From assembly GCF_900105195.1 (NCBI RefSeq), contig NZ_FNRX01000002.1, positions 992,001 through 1,056,000 of the forward strand: DNA of 64,000 nucleotides. The letters run 5' to 3'. The translations under genes and the position numbers were made by a program. Shown piece after piece: positions 9,323 through 17,908 of this stretch; positions within the stretch are counted from its first letter, which is position 1, and each line of letters begins with the position of its first letter. Below the pieces are notes generated by a model that was not told the DNA's origin, did no database searches, and saw only the letters and a program-made list of their open reading frames with translations. Source of the DNA: Rhodococcus pyridinivorans. GTDB lineage: Bacteria; Actinomycetota; Actinomycetes; Mycobacteriales; Mycobacteriaceae.

Positions 9323-10162
9323 TCAGCGTGCTGTGGCGGTCAAGAACTCTTCGATCGCCGCCGTGAGCTTCTCGGGCTGGTCTTCGGCCAGCAGGGTGTA
9401 GCTGTCGTCGATTTCGACCAGCCGCGCGTCGGGGAAGGCCTCGGCGAGGCGTCGCCCGTGATCGCGCGGCATCATGCGGTCCTCGGTGGCCCACACGACC
9501 AGCACCGGCCCGGAGAATTGCGCCGCTTTCGCAGCGATCTCGAGCAGCTGTTGCTTGGGCGGGGCCGAGAGTGCGTACTTGGCCAGATCACGCCGGATGT
9601 TCCGGTCGACGGTGGCCGGGCGGAACCAGGCGTCCATGACGGGGCCGGGTACCGGACGTTTGCTCATCCATCCCCAGGTGCCGGGGCCACGCCGGCCGAA
9701 CTTCGTGCCGAGCACCGCCATGAGCAGGCGTACCCCACCCGGAAGCTTGACCAGCGGCAGGAGTCGTTTCACCGGGCCGGGAGGGTAGTTGTCGAATGCC
9801 TCGCACGCGGCGAGCACGAGTCGCGAGACCCGTTCGGGATTCGACACGGCGAAGAAGGCCTGGGCGCCGCCCCAATCGTTCTGGATCAGCGTGACGTCAC
9901 GCAGGTCGAGAGCGTCGAGGAACTCCCCGATGAGATGGCCCATGCCGACGAGGGTGAGGTCTGCCTCCGGGCGCATCGGTATGCGGTGCGAGCCGAGAGG
10001 CCAGGTCGGCGCGATGCAGCGGTAGGTGCCGCGGAGTTGTTCCACGACGTTTCGCCACGCGGTTCCGTCCATCAGTAGACCGTGGATGAACACGAGAACC
10101 GGTCCGTCGCCACCGGTGTCCTCGTACTCGATCGTTCCTGCCGAAAGCTCGATGTCGAACAC
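9323..10162 (-). CDS. Alpha/beta hydrolase with Asp nucleophile
   Basis: 279 residues from a GTG at 10162, chosen because GAAGGGGG lies 5 nt before it; an upstream GTG at 10201 has no good site. It shows HG (27-28) and the nucleophile elbow IQNDWGGA, with Asp96 followed by Trp97, the arrangement of haloalkane dehalogenases and some epoxide hydrolases. A candidate acid is in WATEDRMMP. At the usual catalytic His position the sequence reads DSYTLLAEDQP (Tyr255-Thr256 instead of Gly-His), so the classical triad looks incomplete. It is convergent with the acyl-CoA dehydrogenase gene, 30 nt apart. The hydrolase fold is certain; the reaction is not. Confidence 0.8.
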   Translation of the reverse strand: MFDIELSAGTIEYEDTGGDGPVLVFIHGLLMDGTAWRNVVEQLRGTYRCIAPTWPLGSHRIPMRPEADLTLVGMGHLIGEFLDALDLRDVTLIQNDWGGAQAFFAVSNPERVSRLVLAACEAFDNYPPGPVKRLLPLVKLPGGVRLLMAVLGTKFGRRGPGTWGWMSKRPVPGPVMDAWFRPATVDRNIRRDLAKYALSAPPKQQLLEIAAKAAQFSGPVLVVWATEDRMMPRDHGRRLAEAFPDARLVEIDDSYTLLAEDQPEKLTAAIEEFLTATAR

Positions 10163-10237
10163 GCGATCCCCCTTCGCGTCGAGTCGTCGAGATACTTCCA
10201 CAGTTCGACGCCGATCACCGGGATTTCACTGATTCCC

Positions 10238-10837
10238 TCAGAGGGGCTTGGTCCAGTCCAGCGTGTAGCGGTAGTAGAAGCGTCGATGGATACGGCTTCC
10301 GGGCAGCACCATCGCGGCCGCGCGACGGATATCGGCGAGTGACTCGCGGGGTTGTTCGGTCGTCATGCCGGGGTAGCCGGATTCGCGGTGGATGGTGCTC
10401 GCTACGCGAACGGGAAGAACAAGGGCCCCGGCGACGAGCCGATCGATCACGGTCTTGTTGGCAGACAGCCCCACGATGCACAGGCTCCCTTCCGGGGCCA
10501 GAAGTTCTCGCATGCGTTCGAGCGCGATGATCAGCGGCATGTGATGGAGGGTGGCGACGCACGTGATCAGGTCGAAGCGCCGATCATCGAGTTCCGACGA
10601 GGTGAGGACATCTCCCTCGACGACGTGCGCGTCGGGGGTGTCGGCAAGGCGTGCGCGCGCTCGGGCGACAGCCGAGTGATCCGAATCGATGCCGGTGACC
10701 GATGCAGCTGCCGTGGCGAGTTTCCGAAGGAGAAGTCCGTCGCCGCAGCCCATATCGAGGACGCTGCTGTCACGGTGCGGAACCGCTGCGAGCAACTCCG
10801 AGTGGAAGACCGTGTTGTGATTCCAATACTCGGTCAC
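10238..10837 (-). CDS. Class I SAM-dependent methyltransferase
   Basis: 199 residues from GTG at 10837, preceded by GAAAGGAGCATC; the longer frame to 10999 has no ribosome site and its extra residues do not look like part of the fold. Motif I is VLDMGCGDG, motif II is VTGIDSD and the post-motif is CVATLHHMP. The C-terminal half (HRESGYPGMTTEQPRES, RRFYYRYTLDW) is typical of a small actinobacterial methyltransferase group of unknown substrate. It may be transcribed separately from the hydrolase gene 75 nt downstream. Confidence 0.8.
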   Translation of the reverse strand: MTEYWNHNTVFHSELLAAVPHRDSSVLDMGCGDGLLLRKLATAAASVTGIDSDHSAVARARARLADTPDAHVVEGDVLTSSELDDRRFDLITCVATLHHMPLIIALERMRELLAPEGSLCIVGLSANKTVIDRLVAGALVLPVRVASTIHRESGYPGMTTEQPRESLADIRRAAAMVLPGSRIHRRFYYRYTLDWTKPL

Positions 10838-11050
10838 GATGCTCCTTTCTCGTCGTCGGGAACGTGTCAGGGTGCATGAGGTCGGGTCCGCGGAATCGCC
10901 GACGGTATCGAGCGTGAACTCTACGCATCGGGCTGGGGCACCTGCCACATCGTCGGGAACTCCCTCCGTGGACAGGTCGGGTTCGAACTCGAACGCCATG
11001 GCCGTGCACGTTCGCCGGCTGCTGTCAGTCCGAGTCGCGGTCGGAAACGT

Positions 11051-11335
11051 TTGTCATGGAGGGAGTTCCGTATCGGCTTGTCGTTCATTGCGCAGTTTCC
11101 GTTGGCGGCAGCGGCGCGGGTGCTCGGTGAGCGGGCCTGGGCACGGCTCCAACGACCGATCCTCCGGAACGCGAGCCGGCGACTCGACGCCATACCACCC
11201 GAGGATGCTGCGAATGTCGTCCGCGCAGTGTCCCACTGCCCGATCTACCTCACGAGGCTGCTCGCCGGCCTTCGCGACGGGCCGTTGACGGACCTTCACC
11301 GGGTGAAGGCACCTACCACGGCCGGCTCGTGGTGA
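11051..11335 (+). CDS. Doubtful small ORF in the 10.84-11.31 kb gap
   Basis: The 475-nt gap between the methyltransferase and thioesterase genes contains no clear gene. The best candidate is this + strand frame (TTG start, 94 codons), whose third positions are mostly G/C and whose product begins with an amphipathic/hydrophobic stretch (GLSFIAQFPLAAAARVL). There is no convincing ribosome site and no recognised domain, and the end overlaps the thioesterase gene tail to tail. It may be a decayed gene fragment or non-coding. Confidence 0.2.
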   Translation: MSWREFRIGLSFIAQFPLAAAARVLGERAWARLQRPILRNASRRLDAIPPEDAANVVRAVSHCPIYLTRLLAGLRDGPLTDLHRVKAPTTAGSW

Positions 11336-11852
11336 GATACTTCGCCATCTCCTGACTCTGCGCGCGGTGCATGCGGCGGTGCTCCGCCCGCTCGTCACCG
11401 GACTCGTTCAGCTTGCGTTCCTCGTCGGATTCGGGTAGCACCGGTGGGACCTGCATGGTTCGACCGCCGTCGTCGACGGCGACGAAGGTGAGGAAGGCGG
11501 TGGCGGCGATGCGCCGCTCCCCGCTGCGCAGATCTTCGGCGGTGACCTTGACGAAGACCTCCATCGAGCTACGTCCGGTCCACGTCACGAACGACTCGAG
11601 GCACACCGAATCGGACGGACGGACGGGTTCGAGGAAGGCCATGGAATCGGTCGACGCCGTCACAACCGAGGCACGACTGTGACGGGTCGCCGAGATCGAC
11701 GCGGTCATGTCGATGTCGCTCATCAGCTTCCCGCCGAACAACGTGTTGTGGTCGTTGACGTCGTTGGGAAACACCCTGCTGGTCTTGACGACTCGCGATT
11801 CTCGGCAAGGTTTGGCCTGCACGCCGATGGTCCTTTCGTAGATCGTGCTCAC
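11313..11852 (-). CDS. Acyl-CoA thioesterase, hotdog fold
   Basis: 179 residues from GTG at 11852; an in-frame GTG at 11822 behind GAAAGGACC is an alternative start. The NDVNDHNTLFGGKLM segment, with Asn-Asp followed by G-G-x-L-M, is the hallmark of the BACH/YkhA-type thioesterases, which hydrolyse acyl-CoA to free acid and CoA. A Lys/Arg-rich helical tail (SDEERKLNESGDERAEHRR) follows the single hotdog domain. The gene lies 33 nt downstream of the MarR gene and is probably co-transcribed with it. Confidence 0.85.
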   Translation of the reverse strand: MSTIYERTIGVQAKPCRESRVVKTSRVFPNDVNDHNTLFGGKLMSDIDMTASISATRHSRASVVTASTDSMAFLEPVRPSDSVCLESFVTWTGRSSMEVFVKVTAEDLRSGERRIAATAFLTFVAVDDGGRTMQVPPVLPESDEERKLNESGDERAEHRRMHRAQSQEMAKYLTTSRPW

Positions 11853-11885
11853 GGCTGGATCTCCGCCGGATGCACCTCTACAAGC

Positions 11886-12365
11886 CTACGACTGCTGCGC
11901 GGAAATCGGCGCAGGCCTGGTGTGATACTCGACAATCCTGGTCAGCATGGCGGTGAGCTGTGCGCGTTCGGCCGCGTCGAGGGGAGCGAACGCCTCGTCC
12001 TGCGCCGAGGTGAGCATCCGGTCGAGATCGAACAGTCGCCGGCGCCCGCGCTGGGGGAGGGTGATGATGTTGCGTCGCCGATCGGTCGGGTCGGGTGCTC
12101 GTTCGACGAAACGCCGGTCGACGAGTGCGTCGACGGCGGCGGCGACGTCGCTGCGATCGAGTCCGCAGCGACGGGCGAGGTCGATCTGACTGGACGGACC
12201 GTGTACCTCGAGGGCGGCCAGGATCCGGTAGTGGTGACCTCGGGCATCGGCGGAATCGAGGCGGTCGAACACGACGCGATGCACGTGTCGCGCCGCCAGG
12301 GTCATCAGATAGCTCGGGAGGTGTCCGAGCCGATCGGGGCCGGCCGCGTCGTGGGTGGCGGACAT
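11886..12365 (-). CDS. MarR-family transcriptional regulator
   Basis: 159 residues from ATG at 12365 (MSATHDAAGP). Winged-helix features include SSQIDLARRCGLDRSDVAAAVDAL (recognition helix region) and a wing DPTDRRRNIITLPQRGR, typical of MarR repressors that respond to phenolic or lipid ligands. The start was chosen because a -10 hexamer ends 7 nt upstream, implying a leaderless mRNA, and because upstream residues are not conserved-looking. It sits between the AlkA-like and thioesterase genes on the same strand. Its target genes are unknown. Confidence 0.85.
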   Translation of the reverse strand: MSATHDAAGPDRLGHLPSYLMTLAARHVHRVVFDRLDSADARGHHYRILAALEVHGPSSQIDLARRCGLDRSDVAAAVDALVDRRFVERAPDPTDRRRNIITLPQRGRRRLFDLDRMLTSAQDEAFAPLDAAERAQLTAMLTRIVEYHTRPAPISAQQS

Positions 12366-12372
12366 GTGACCG

Positions 12373-12378
12373 AGTCTA
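12373..12378 (-). promoter_or_regulatory. -10 box of the MarR gene, leaderless arrangement
   Basis: On the minus strand TAGACT is followed by 7 nt and then ATG at 12365, with no Shine-Dalgarno sequence. This geometry is typical of leaderless actinobacterial transcripts. The -35 region is weak. Confidence 0.45.
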
Positions 12379-12408
12379 CGATTACGGGCCCTGTGGATCG
12401 AGACCCCG

Positions 12409-13371
12409 TCACCGCCGACGGTGGTCGGTGATGGGGGTGCGAGGGCCGCGTTTCGGAACCTGCGCGTACCCACCGGACTCCACGATCAGTCGAACCGCCC
12501 GATAGCGTTGCGGGCGCAGGGGTTCGAGGTATTCGATCATGCCGGGATCGTCGAGGGGCTTACCGAGCAGCGCCCATCCGACGACCTTCGCGAGGTGATA
12601 GTCGCCGACGGAAAGCGCATCGGTGTCGCCGAACGCGCGCTGGGCGACCTCCGCGGCCGTCCACACGCCCACCCCCGGCACGACCCGCAACTTCCGTCGG
12701 GCGTCGGCGGCCGGTTCATGCACGAGGCGCTCGAGGGAGTCGGCGACCTGCGCGCACCGCACCACAGTGCGTGCGCGGCCGGGGTCGACGTTCGCCCGAT
12801 GGAACTCCCAGGACGGCACGGTCCGCCAGGTCGCCGCGGAGGGCGGCACGCGCATGCCCTCCGGGGCCGGACCGGGCGCCGGATCGCCGAACCACGTGAC
12901 GAGACGACGCCAGGACGCGAACGCCGCCACCCCGTGCACCCGCTGTTCCAGGATGGCCGGCACCAGGGATTCGAGCACCCGGCCCGTGCGGGTGATGCGC
13001 AGGGCAGGCATGCGTCGGTGCGCCTCGACGAGCAGGGGATGCTCGGGTACGAAGCCGGACGGGTCGTCGTCGGCGCCGAGCAGCGCCGGAAGCCGATCGA
13101 CCAACTCGGATGCGCCCGGACCCCACGCCAGACACCGCGCGCCGTGCGGACCGTCCTGGGTGAGTCGGTACGTCACGGCACCGGTGTTCATCCGGGAGGT
13201 ACGCCAGACGGCGCCGGCGACGACGCGATGACACGGATCCCACGGCCCGCGCTGCAGCGGGCGCAGGGTGCGCACCACGTCGACCGGCCACGGCACGCGC
13301 ACGCGGGTGTCGAGGGGTGCTTCGTCCGCCACGCTCGCGATGCGACGGCCTCGCTCGTCGGACACGGTCAC
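12409..13371 (-). CDS. AlkA-like DNA glycosylase (HhH-GPD)
   Basis: 320 residues, GTG start at 13371. The helix-hairpin-helix VVPGVGVWTAAEVAQ and, 13 residues later, the catalytic Asp in LSVGDYHL are the HhH-GPD signature of 3-methyladenine DNA glycosylase II-type enzymes, which excise alkylated bases. The N-terminal ~110 residues form a beta-rich domain as in AlkA. No Cys cluster for an iron-sulfur site is present, which separates it from MutY/Nth. It reads away from rnhA, with a tandem repeat in the divergent intergenic region. Confidence 0.85.
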   Translation of the reverse strand: MTVSDERGRRIASVADEAPLDTRVRVPWPVDVVRTLRPLQRGPWDPCHRVVAGAVWRTSRMNTGAVTYRLTQDGPHGARCLAWGPGASELVDRLPALLGADDDPSGFVPEHPLLVEAHRRMPALRITRTGRVLESLVPAILEQRVHGVAAFASWRRLVTWFGDPAPGPAPEGMRVPPSAATWRTVPSWEFHRANVDPGRARTVVRCAQVADSLERLVHEPAADARRKLRVVPGVGVWTAAEVAQRAFGDTDALSVGDYHLAKVVGWALLGKPLDDPGMIEYLEPLRPQRYRAVRLIVESGGYAQVPKRGPRTPITDHRRR

Positions 13372-13382
13372 CGTCCTACCGT

Positions 13383-13466
13383 ACTCTGTGCGCTGGAGCC
13401 GACTTTCGCGACTCTGTGCGCTGGAGCCGACTTTCGCGACTCTGTGCGCTCGAGCCGACTTTCGTG
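13383..13466. repeat. Three tandem copies of a 28-bp repeat
   Basis: Units at 13383-13410, 13411-13438 and 13439-13466. The first two are identical; the third differs at two positions (a G to C and a C to T). Each begins ACTCTGTGCGC and ends CCGACTTTCG plus two bases. There are no spacers. They fill the divergent interval between the AlkA-like gene and rnhA and must overlap both promoter regions. Confidence 0.95.
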
Positions 13467-13484
13467 GTGTCGGAGGGTGCGGCT

Positions 13485-14015
13485 ATGGTCGGGCGCATGA
13501 TCATCGTGAGCACCGACGGATCCTGCCTTCGCAATCCCGGTGGCGCCATCGGGTGGGCGTGGGTCAATCACGAGGGGCCCAGCGCGTCGGGCGGTGAGCG
13601 TTCGGGCACGAATCAGATCGCCGAGCTCCGGGCGGTGCTCGAGGCACTGCGCGCGCATCCCGGCGCCGAGCCGATGATCATCGAATCCGATTCGCAGTAC
13701 GCGATCAAGTGCGCCTCCGAATGGCTGCCCGGATGGAAGCGCAAGGGTTGGAAGACGGCCACCGGCGCGCCGGTGAAGAACCTCGAACTCGTGCGCGCCA
13801 TCGACCGCGAGCTCACCGACCGCACCGGTCCGGTGCGGTTCCGCTGGGTGCGCGGCCACGTCGGCAACCACTTCAACGAGATGGCCGACACGCTCGCCGG
13901 CCAGGCCGCCCGCGAGATCGCGGCGCAGCCCGGACCGATCGAGGTGCCGAGCACGCCCGTGGTCGCGCACAAGCCGCCGAAGTGCGCCGACGACGCCGAA
14001 TTGACCTTGTTCTGA
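13485..14015 (+). CDS. rnhA: Ribonuclease HI
   Basis: 176 residues. ATG at 13485 lies 7 nt after GGAGGG; the ATG at 13497 is an alternative with poorer spacing. All four catalytic acids are visible: Asp in VSTDGSC, Glu in IAELRAVLEAL, Asp in ESDSQYA and Asp in NEMADTLAG. The GWKTATGAPVKN segment is the substrate-handle region of bacterial RNase HI. A C-terminal extension of about 35 residues (IAAQPGPIEVPSTP.., ending DAELTLF) is rich in Pro and not part of the fold. It cleaves RNA in RNA:DNA hybrids during replication and repair. Confidence 0.93.
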   Translation: MVGRMIIVSTDGSCLRNPGGAIGWAWVNHEGPSASGGERSGTNQIAELRAVLEALRAHPGAEPMIIESDSQYAIKCASEWLPGWKRKGWKTATGAPVKNLELVRAIDRELTDRTGPVRFRWVRGHVGNHFNEMADTLAGQAAREIAAQPGPIEVPSTPVVAHKPPKCADDAELTLF

Positions 14016-14027
14016 GCGAAGTTCCGC

Positions 14028-14786
14028 TCAGCGCGCGTAGACCGCGGTGGGTTGCCCGTTGATCGCGTGGACGGTCACGGGGGTATCGAACACGTCGGTG
14101 AGGATCTCGTCCCGCATGATCTCGTCGGACGTGCCGCTGGTGACGATCAGGCCGTCGCGCAACGCGATGATGTGATCGGAGTACGCGGCGGCGATGTTCA
14201 CGTCGTGGATGACGAGCACGATCGTCTTGCCCAGTTCGTCCGCTGCCCGCCGCAGCTGACGCATCATCAGCACGGCGTGCTTCATGTCGAGGTTGTTGAG
14301 CGGCTCGTCGAGCAGCACGTACTTGGTGTCCTGTGCCAGCACCATCGCCACGAAGGTGCGCTGCCGCTGACCGCCGGAGAGCTGGTCGAGGAAGCGGTCT
14401 GCGAGGTCGGTGAGGTTGAGGAATTCCATCGCCTCGTCGACGTGCCGCACGTCTTCCGCGGTGAGTCTGCCCTGGCAGTGCGGGAATCGACCGAAGCCGA
14501 CCAGTTCGCGGACCGTCAGGCGCGCGGTGATGTGGTTCTCCTGCCGCAGGATCGACAGATGCTTGGCCAGCTCCCGGGTCTTCGTGGAATGCACGTCGAG
14601 TCCGCCCACGGTGACGGTGCCGCTGGTGGGTTGCAGCAGTCGGCCGATGATCGTCATGAGCGTCGACTTGCCGGCACCGTTCGGTCCGATCAGGGAGGTG
14701 ATGCCGCCCTCGCGGATCGTGCCGGAGACGGGTCCGAGGACCCGCTTGTCCTGGTACGACATCGAGACGTCGTGGAACTCGATCAC
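14028..14786 (-). CDS. Siderophore ABC importer, ATPase subunit
   Basis: 252 residues from GTG at 14786, with AAAGGGA upstream; the start overlaps the permease stop (GTGA). Walker A is GPNGAGKST, the signature is LSGGQRQR, Walker B is YVLLDEP and the switch His is in VIHDVN. It matches the FepC/FhuC type that powers uptake of ferric siderophores. It is the last gene of the leftward iron operon and ends 12 nt from rnhA, tail to tail. Confidence 0.92.
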   Translation of the reverse strand: MIEFHDVSMSYQDKRVLGPVSGTIREGGITSLIGPNGAGKSTLMTIIGRLLQPTSGTVTVGGLDVHSTKTRELAKHLSILRQENHITARLTVRELVGFGRFPHCQGRLTAEDVRHVDEAMEFLNLTDLADRFLDQLSGGQRQRTFVAMVLAQDTKYVLLDEPLNNLDMKHAVLMMRQLRRAADELGKTIVLVIHDVNIAAAYSDHIIALRDGLIVTSGTSDEIMRDEILTDVFDTPVTVHAINGQPTAVYAR

Positions 14787-15793
14787 AGCGTTCCCTTTCT
14801 CAGGAGCATGAACAGGAACAGGATGCCGCCGACGAACTCGATGATCACCGTCAGGAACCCGCCCGCGTAGAAGACGTGCTGCATGAAGAACTGGCCGAAG
14901 GCGAGGGTGATCACGCCGAGCAGGAACGCCATGGGCATGACGTACTGGTGCTTGTACGAACCGGCGATCTGGTAGGCGAGGGTGGCGACGAGGAAGCCGA
15001 AGAAGGTCATGGGCCCGGCCAATGCGGTCGCGAACGCCACGAGCAGCGCGATGAGGACGAGCATCAGCGTCAACTCGCGCTTGTAGGCGACACCGATGTT
15101 GGTTGCGGTGTCGCGGCCGAGCAGCAGCGCATCGAGACGGTGGCGACGGCGCCACAGGATCACCCCCACGACGATGCAGATGCCGAATGCGAGGGGCAGA
15201 TAGTCGCCGGGTACGGACGACAGGCGACCCATCAGCTCGACCGAGAGCATGTCGTACTCGGTGGGGGAGAGCACCCGCTGGATGAACGTCGAGAGACTGT
15301 CGAACGCCATTCCGAGTACGACGCCGACGAGCAGCATCAGGAACAGGCTGCCGAAACGGCCGGAGAACAACCAGCGATAGAGCAGCGTCGCCAGTGCCAC
15401 CATGAGCCCGGTCTGGAGGACGAGCTTCGGGATGCCTTCGGAGGTCGCGATCGCGGTGGCTCCGAAGAAGAAGACCGTCAGCGTCTGCATCAGCGTGTAC
15501 AGGGAATCGAACCCGATGATGGACGGCGTGAGGATGCGGTTGTCGGTGACCGTGTGGAACACGACGGTCCCCATGCCGTGCGCGAACGCCGCGACCACCA
15601 TGGCTCCCAGGACGGTGAGCCGGCGAGGGAAGGTGAAGTCGAACGAGCCGCGGATGAACAGGAACAGATAGCAGGCGACCGCTACGGCGGCGATCGCGGC
15701 GACGATGGCCAGGCGCACTCCCGGCGACAGGCGACGGCGCTCACCCTTGCCGGTCGGGACGGCCCGGGCGCGTACGGAATCAAGCACTGACAT
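14783..15793 (-). CDS. Siderophore ABC importer, permease 2 (FecCD family)
   Basis: 336 residues with about nine hydrophobic segments and a basic N-terminal cytoplasmic stretch. The GLGRD/LGRDTATNIGV motif before the last transmembrane block (LLLGRDTATNIGVAY) is the coupling-helix signature of FecCD permeases. It overlaps the preceding permease by 14 nt and the following ATPase by 4 nt, so the three are translationally coupled. It forms a heterodimeric channel with the 15780-16748 product. Confidence 0.92.
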   Translation of the reverse strand: MSVLDSVRARAVPTGKGERRRLSPGVRLAIVAAIAAVAVACYLFLFIRGSFDFTFPRRLTVLGAMVVAAFAHGMGTVVFHTVTDNRILTPSIIGFDSLYTLMQTLTVFFFGATAIATSEGIPKLVLQTGLMVALATLLYRWLFSGRFGSLFLMLLVGVVLGMAFDSLSTFIQRVLSPTEYDMLSVELMGRLSSVPGDYLPLAFGICIVVGVILWRRRHRLDALLLGRDTATNIGVAYKRELTLMLVLIALLVAFATALAGPMTFFGFLVATLAYQIAGSYKHQYVMPMAFLLGVITLAFGQFFMQHVFYAGGFLTVIIEFVGGILFLFMLLRKGTL

Positions 15794-16748
15794 GACGACG
15801 CTGCCTCAGAACGAGAGTGATGAAGACGACGGCGCCGACGACGCCGAGGACGACGGACGCGGGAATCTCCATGGGGGCGACGATCGTGCGGCCGACGAGA
15901 TCGCACGCGAGAAGTAGTCCGGCGCCGATGACGGCGACCCAGGGCAGGTTCTTGTGCATGTCGTCGCCGAGCATCATCGACACGAGATTCGGGACGATCA
16001 GGCCGAGGAACGGGATGAAGCCCACCACCACGGTAGTGACGCCGGTGGCGATCGCGACGAGCATGACGCCGAGGAAGACGACCTGCTCGTACTTCAGCCC
16101 CACGTTGGTGGCGAGGTCTCTACCGAGACCGGCGATGGTGAACCGGTCGGCGAGGAGATAGGCGAGGACGGCGACGGCGAGCACCGCCCACAGCGGTTCG
16201 TAGAAGCCGCGAACCACGCTGCTGAAGCCACCCGAACGCCACGCCGACATCGACTGCAGCAGGTCGAAGTTGCCGGCGAGGAAAGTGGTGATCGAGCCGA
16301 CCACGGCACCGAGCATGATGCCGACGAGCGGCACGATGATCGACGACTTCAGCGCGATCCGGCGCAGGACGACGATGAACACCATCGTTCCCGCGAACGC
16401 GAAGATCACCGAGATCACCATCTTGACCATCGGCGACGCGTCGGGAACGACGATCAATGTGGCCAGCAGGCCGAGACCGGCCCACTGCGCGGTGCCCGCG
16501 GTGGTCGGTTCGACGAACTTGTTCTGGGTGATCAACTGCATGATCACGCCCGAGATGCTCATCGCGACGGCCGCGAAGATCAGGGCGAGGGTTCGCGGCA
16601 CGCGGGAGATGAAGAACATCTCGCGGGCCGCCGGGTCGTGGATCAGCGATTCGAGGGTGATGTCGTAGCCGCCGACCATCAGGGACGCCACGGTCAGTGC
16701 CAGAACGACCACCGAGATCACCGGCAGCAGCACTTTGTTCTTCGTCAT
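15780..16748 (-). CDS. Siderophore ABC importer, permease 1 (FecCD family)
   Basis: 322 residues, highly hydrophobic from residue 8 on. RVPRTLALIFAAVAMSISGVIMQ near the N-terminus and LGRDLATNVGLKYE, GLIVPNLVSMMLG near the C-terminus are FecCD landmarks. It starts 100 nt after the binding-protein gene, and a stable hairpin lies in that gap, which may lower permease expression relative to the binding protein. The whole operon is controlled from the iron box at 17914. Confidence 0.92.
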   Translation of the reverse strand: MTKNKVLLPVISVVVLALTVASLMVGGYDITLESLIHDPAAREMFFISRVPRTLALIFAAVAMSISGVIMQLITQNKFVEPTTAGTAQWAGLGLLATLIVVPDASPMVKMVISVIFAFAGTMVFIVVLRRIALKSSIIVPLVGIMLGAVVGSITTFLAGNFDLLQSMSAWRSGGFSSVVRGFYEPLWAVLAVAVLAYLLADRFTIAGLGRDLATNVGLKYEQVVFLGVMLVAIATGVTTVVVGFIPFLGLIVPNLVSMMLGDDMHKNLPWVAVIGAGLLLACDLVGRTIVAPMEIPASVVLGVVGAVVFITLVLRQRRHVSA

Positions 16749-16784
16749 GGGGGCTCGGATCCGGAGAAGGTGCGCTCACACACG

Positions 16785-16823
16785 CAGCCTGCCCCGGCCC
16801 GTGATTCGGGTCGGGGCAGGCTG
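16785..16823 (-). terminator. Intercistronic hairpin after the iron-siderophore binding protein gene
   Basis: A 17-bp stem with one G-U pair (arms 16785-16801 and 16807-16823, 5-nt loop) follows the binding-protein stop by 25 nt. It lacks a T tract and lies upstream of the permease genes, so it is better read as a partial terminator or mRNA stabiliser than as the operon end. Confidence 0.65.
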
Positions 16824-16848
16824 CTGTGGAGCGTCGAACAACAGGGAC

Positions 16849-17832
16849 TTACTGTGCCGACTGGTTCGCAGCTTCGAACGCGTCGGTGATCTGCTGGAAC
16901 GCTTCGGTGTAGGACTCGATGCCCTCACGCTTGTAGAAGTCGCCGTCCAGGTAGATGATCTGGTCCTTCGTGGCGAAGGTGGTGTTGGCGAACGCTTCCT
17001 GCGCGTCGATCACCGCGGCGGCCGGCTGCGGGGCTTCCTCGCCCGGCACGGCGGTGGCGGAGTCGCGGTCCAGGACGATCATCCAGTCGGGGTTCGCCTG
17101 CGCGATGGTCTCGGGAGCGAGACCGGAATCGCCGTGGACATCACCGGCGTCGCCGGCGAAGACGTCCTTCAGGTTCACGCCCTCGAGGAGGCGACCGATA
17201 CGGCCTGCACCGTTGTCGATCTTGCCGCCCGCGACGACCGCGAGGAAGACGCTCTCACCGTTCGTGGCGTCCTGGGCAGCTTCGGTGGCAGCCTCGAGCT
17301 CGGCGACGATCTCCTCGGCCTCGGCTTCCTTCTCGAAGATCTGCCCGAGCGCGAGGGCCTGATCCTTCAGTCCCTGGATGTAGCCGCCCTCGGAATCGTC
17401 CAGCGCGGAGACGTCGACGACCGGCGCGATCTTCGACAGTTCTCCGGTGAACTCGGTGAAGCGCGAACCACCGATGATCAGATCCGGCTCGGCCTCGCTG
17501 ACCAGTTCGAGCTTCGGCTCGCGGTGCGTGCCGACATCGAGGATGGAGTCGTCCTCACGCCACTCGTCGAAGCCCGTGTTGGGGAGGAGGGTCTTCGGCA
17601 GGGCGACGGGCGTGATGCCCCAATCGCGCAGCATCTCGAACGACTTGTTGTCGAGGGCCACCACACGCTCGGGGTCCGTAGGAACTTCCATCTCACCGTT
17701 GTTGGTCTCGATGGTGACGGTCGCGCCGTTCTCGGCGTCGGCGCTGTCGATACCGCTGTCACCGCAGGCGGTCAGGACGAGCGCCCCGGCGAGGGCCGGT
17801 GCGAGGAGCAGGCGCTTGAGATTCAGTTTCAC
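16849..17832 (-). CDS. Iron-siderophore binding lipoprotein
   Basis: 327 residues from GTG at 17832, with CTCGGAG 8-9 nt upstream. A lipoprotein signal peptide with lipobox LTAC puts the lipidated Cys at residue 23. The mature protein starts with an acidic stretch and contains PERVVALDNKSFEMLRDWG and PDLIIGG, characteristic of FhuD/FepB-like periplasmic-binding folds (class III, two lobes joined by a helix). It would capture a ferric siderophore outside the membrane and pass it to the two FecCD permeases. Expression should be iron-repressed. Confidence 0.9.
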   Translation of the reverse strand: MKLNLKRLLLAPALAGALVLTACGDSGIDSADAENGATVTIETNNGEMEVPTDPERVVALDNKSFEMLRDWGITPVALPKTLLPNTGFDEWREDDSILDVGTHREPKLELVSEAEPDLIIGGSRFTEFTGELSKIAPVVDVSALDDSEGGYIQGLKDQALALGQIFEKEAEAEEIVAELEAATEAAQDATNGESVFLAVVAGGKIDNGAGRIGRLLEGVNLKDVFAGDAGDVHGDSGLAPETIAQANPDWMIVLDRDSATAVPGEEAPQPAAAVIDAQEAFANTTFATKDQIIYLDGDFYKREGIESYTEAFQQITDAFEAANQSAQ

Positions 17833-17908
17833 GGGTGACTCCGAGGAAGGGTCGGACGGCGTGCTGACATGTGCCAAGACGCTCGCGGATCGGTAATTCA
17901 AGTTTCAC

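Noticed and set aside
10838..10999. N-terminal extension of the methyltransferase to 10999
   Set aside because: The extra 54 residues have no ribosome site upstream and do not resemble the methyltransferase fold, whereas GTG 10837 has an excellent site.
13383..13466. Possible CRISPR-like array
   Set aside because: The 28-bp units abut with no spacers and no cas genes are present; this is a simple tandem repeat.
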